From Astragalus membranaceus (lineage: Eukaryota > Streptophyta > Magnoliopsida > Fabales > Fabaceae), in assembly GCA_039519185.1 (NCBI GenBank), contig CM076848.1, forward strand, positions 55,640,778-55,704,777: DNA of 64,000 bases, given 5' to 3'. The position numbers were made by a program, and so were the translations under genes. Positions 63,913-64,000 of the stretch are shown in pieces (position 1 is the stretch's first letter; the number at the start of each line of letters is the position of its first letter). The notes beneath the pieces were generated by a model, which was given only the letters and a program-made list of their open reading frames with translations, had not been told where the DNA came from and ran no database searches.

Positions 63913-64000
63913 ATCTTGAAAAGTGAAGTAAGGACTATGTGAATTTTGATATGAGGATAAAACCAAGGATTGTGCAGATTATGACGATGGACTTTAAAGG

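Overview
This window is repeat-dense plant nuclear DNA, almost certainly from a legume. The evidence is plant-specific transposon families (CACTA with a Ulp1 gene, MULEs carrying Ulp1 or plant-mobile-domain genes, SIRE/Maximus-like and Athila-like LTRs, an Ogre/Tat-like solo LTR), the 'ggcttaaatatgtttt' MULE-type MITE common in legumes, and one conserved plant housekeeping gene. I see one clearly intact host gene: an intronless UDP-glucuronate 4-epimerase (53305-54666, minus). Almost everything else is mobile DNA, much of it nested, and many boundaries can be fixed from target-site duplications (TSDs) read directly in the sequence.

Layout. 1-1961: end of a SIRE-like Copia element (polypurine tract plus 3' LTR). 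1962-4205: LTR and LINE scraps and a Tourist-like MITE. 4206-12500: an inverted SIRE-like LTR relic split by a young Athila-like element (4346-11456, TSD ACTAC) that has only gag-protease, itself carrying a 282-bp MULE foldback MITE. 12590-19290: minisatellites, four MITE or hAT-like elements, a 1.6-kb tandem array and a Helitron 3' end. 19967-31848: an 11.9-kb CACTA transposon (TSD CAT) with broken tnpD-like and tnpA/Ulp1-like genes, split by a 3.5-kb solo LTR (TSD GTCAA).

32277-46526 is the most remarkable part. Two about 99.9% identical 4.85-kb copies of one Ulp1-bearing, MULE-like element lie in opposite orientation around a 4.5-kb segment holding most of a second MULE with a plant-mobile-domain (PMD) gene. 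Three TSD pairs (AATTCCAAA-like, CCTATTCGT, CTTTTTTTA) match only after the middle segment is flipped back. The segment has therefore inverted by recombination between the two copies, or the assembly has flipped it. Both copies contain repeated nested palindromes and a hairpin at one terminus.

46536-53304: two tRNA-derived SINEs, a GC-rich Gypsy-type LTR relic full of GGCGCC-containing repeats, a TRIM fragment and an 838-bp MULE foldback element with a G-rich core (TSD TAAGTTTTA). 53305-54666: the epimerase gene, followed 439 bp upstream of its start codon by a complete but mutated Copia element (55105-60197, TSD ACATA) transcribed in the same direction. 61050-64000: a LINE-1 relic interrupted by rearranged Copia pieces and a TRIM-like element.

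The genes do not form an operon or pathway. The only host function is pectin-precursor synthesis; the rest is a record of successive insertions. All family names are from reading motifs by eye; no database search was run.
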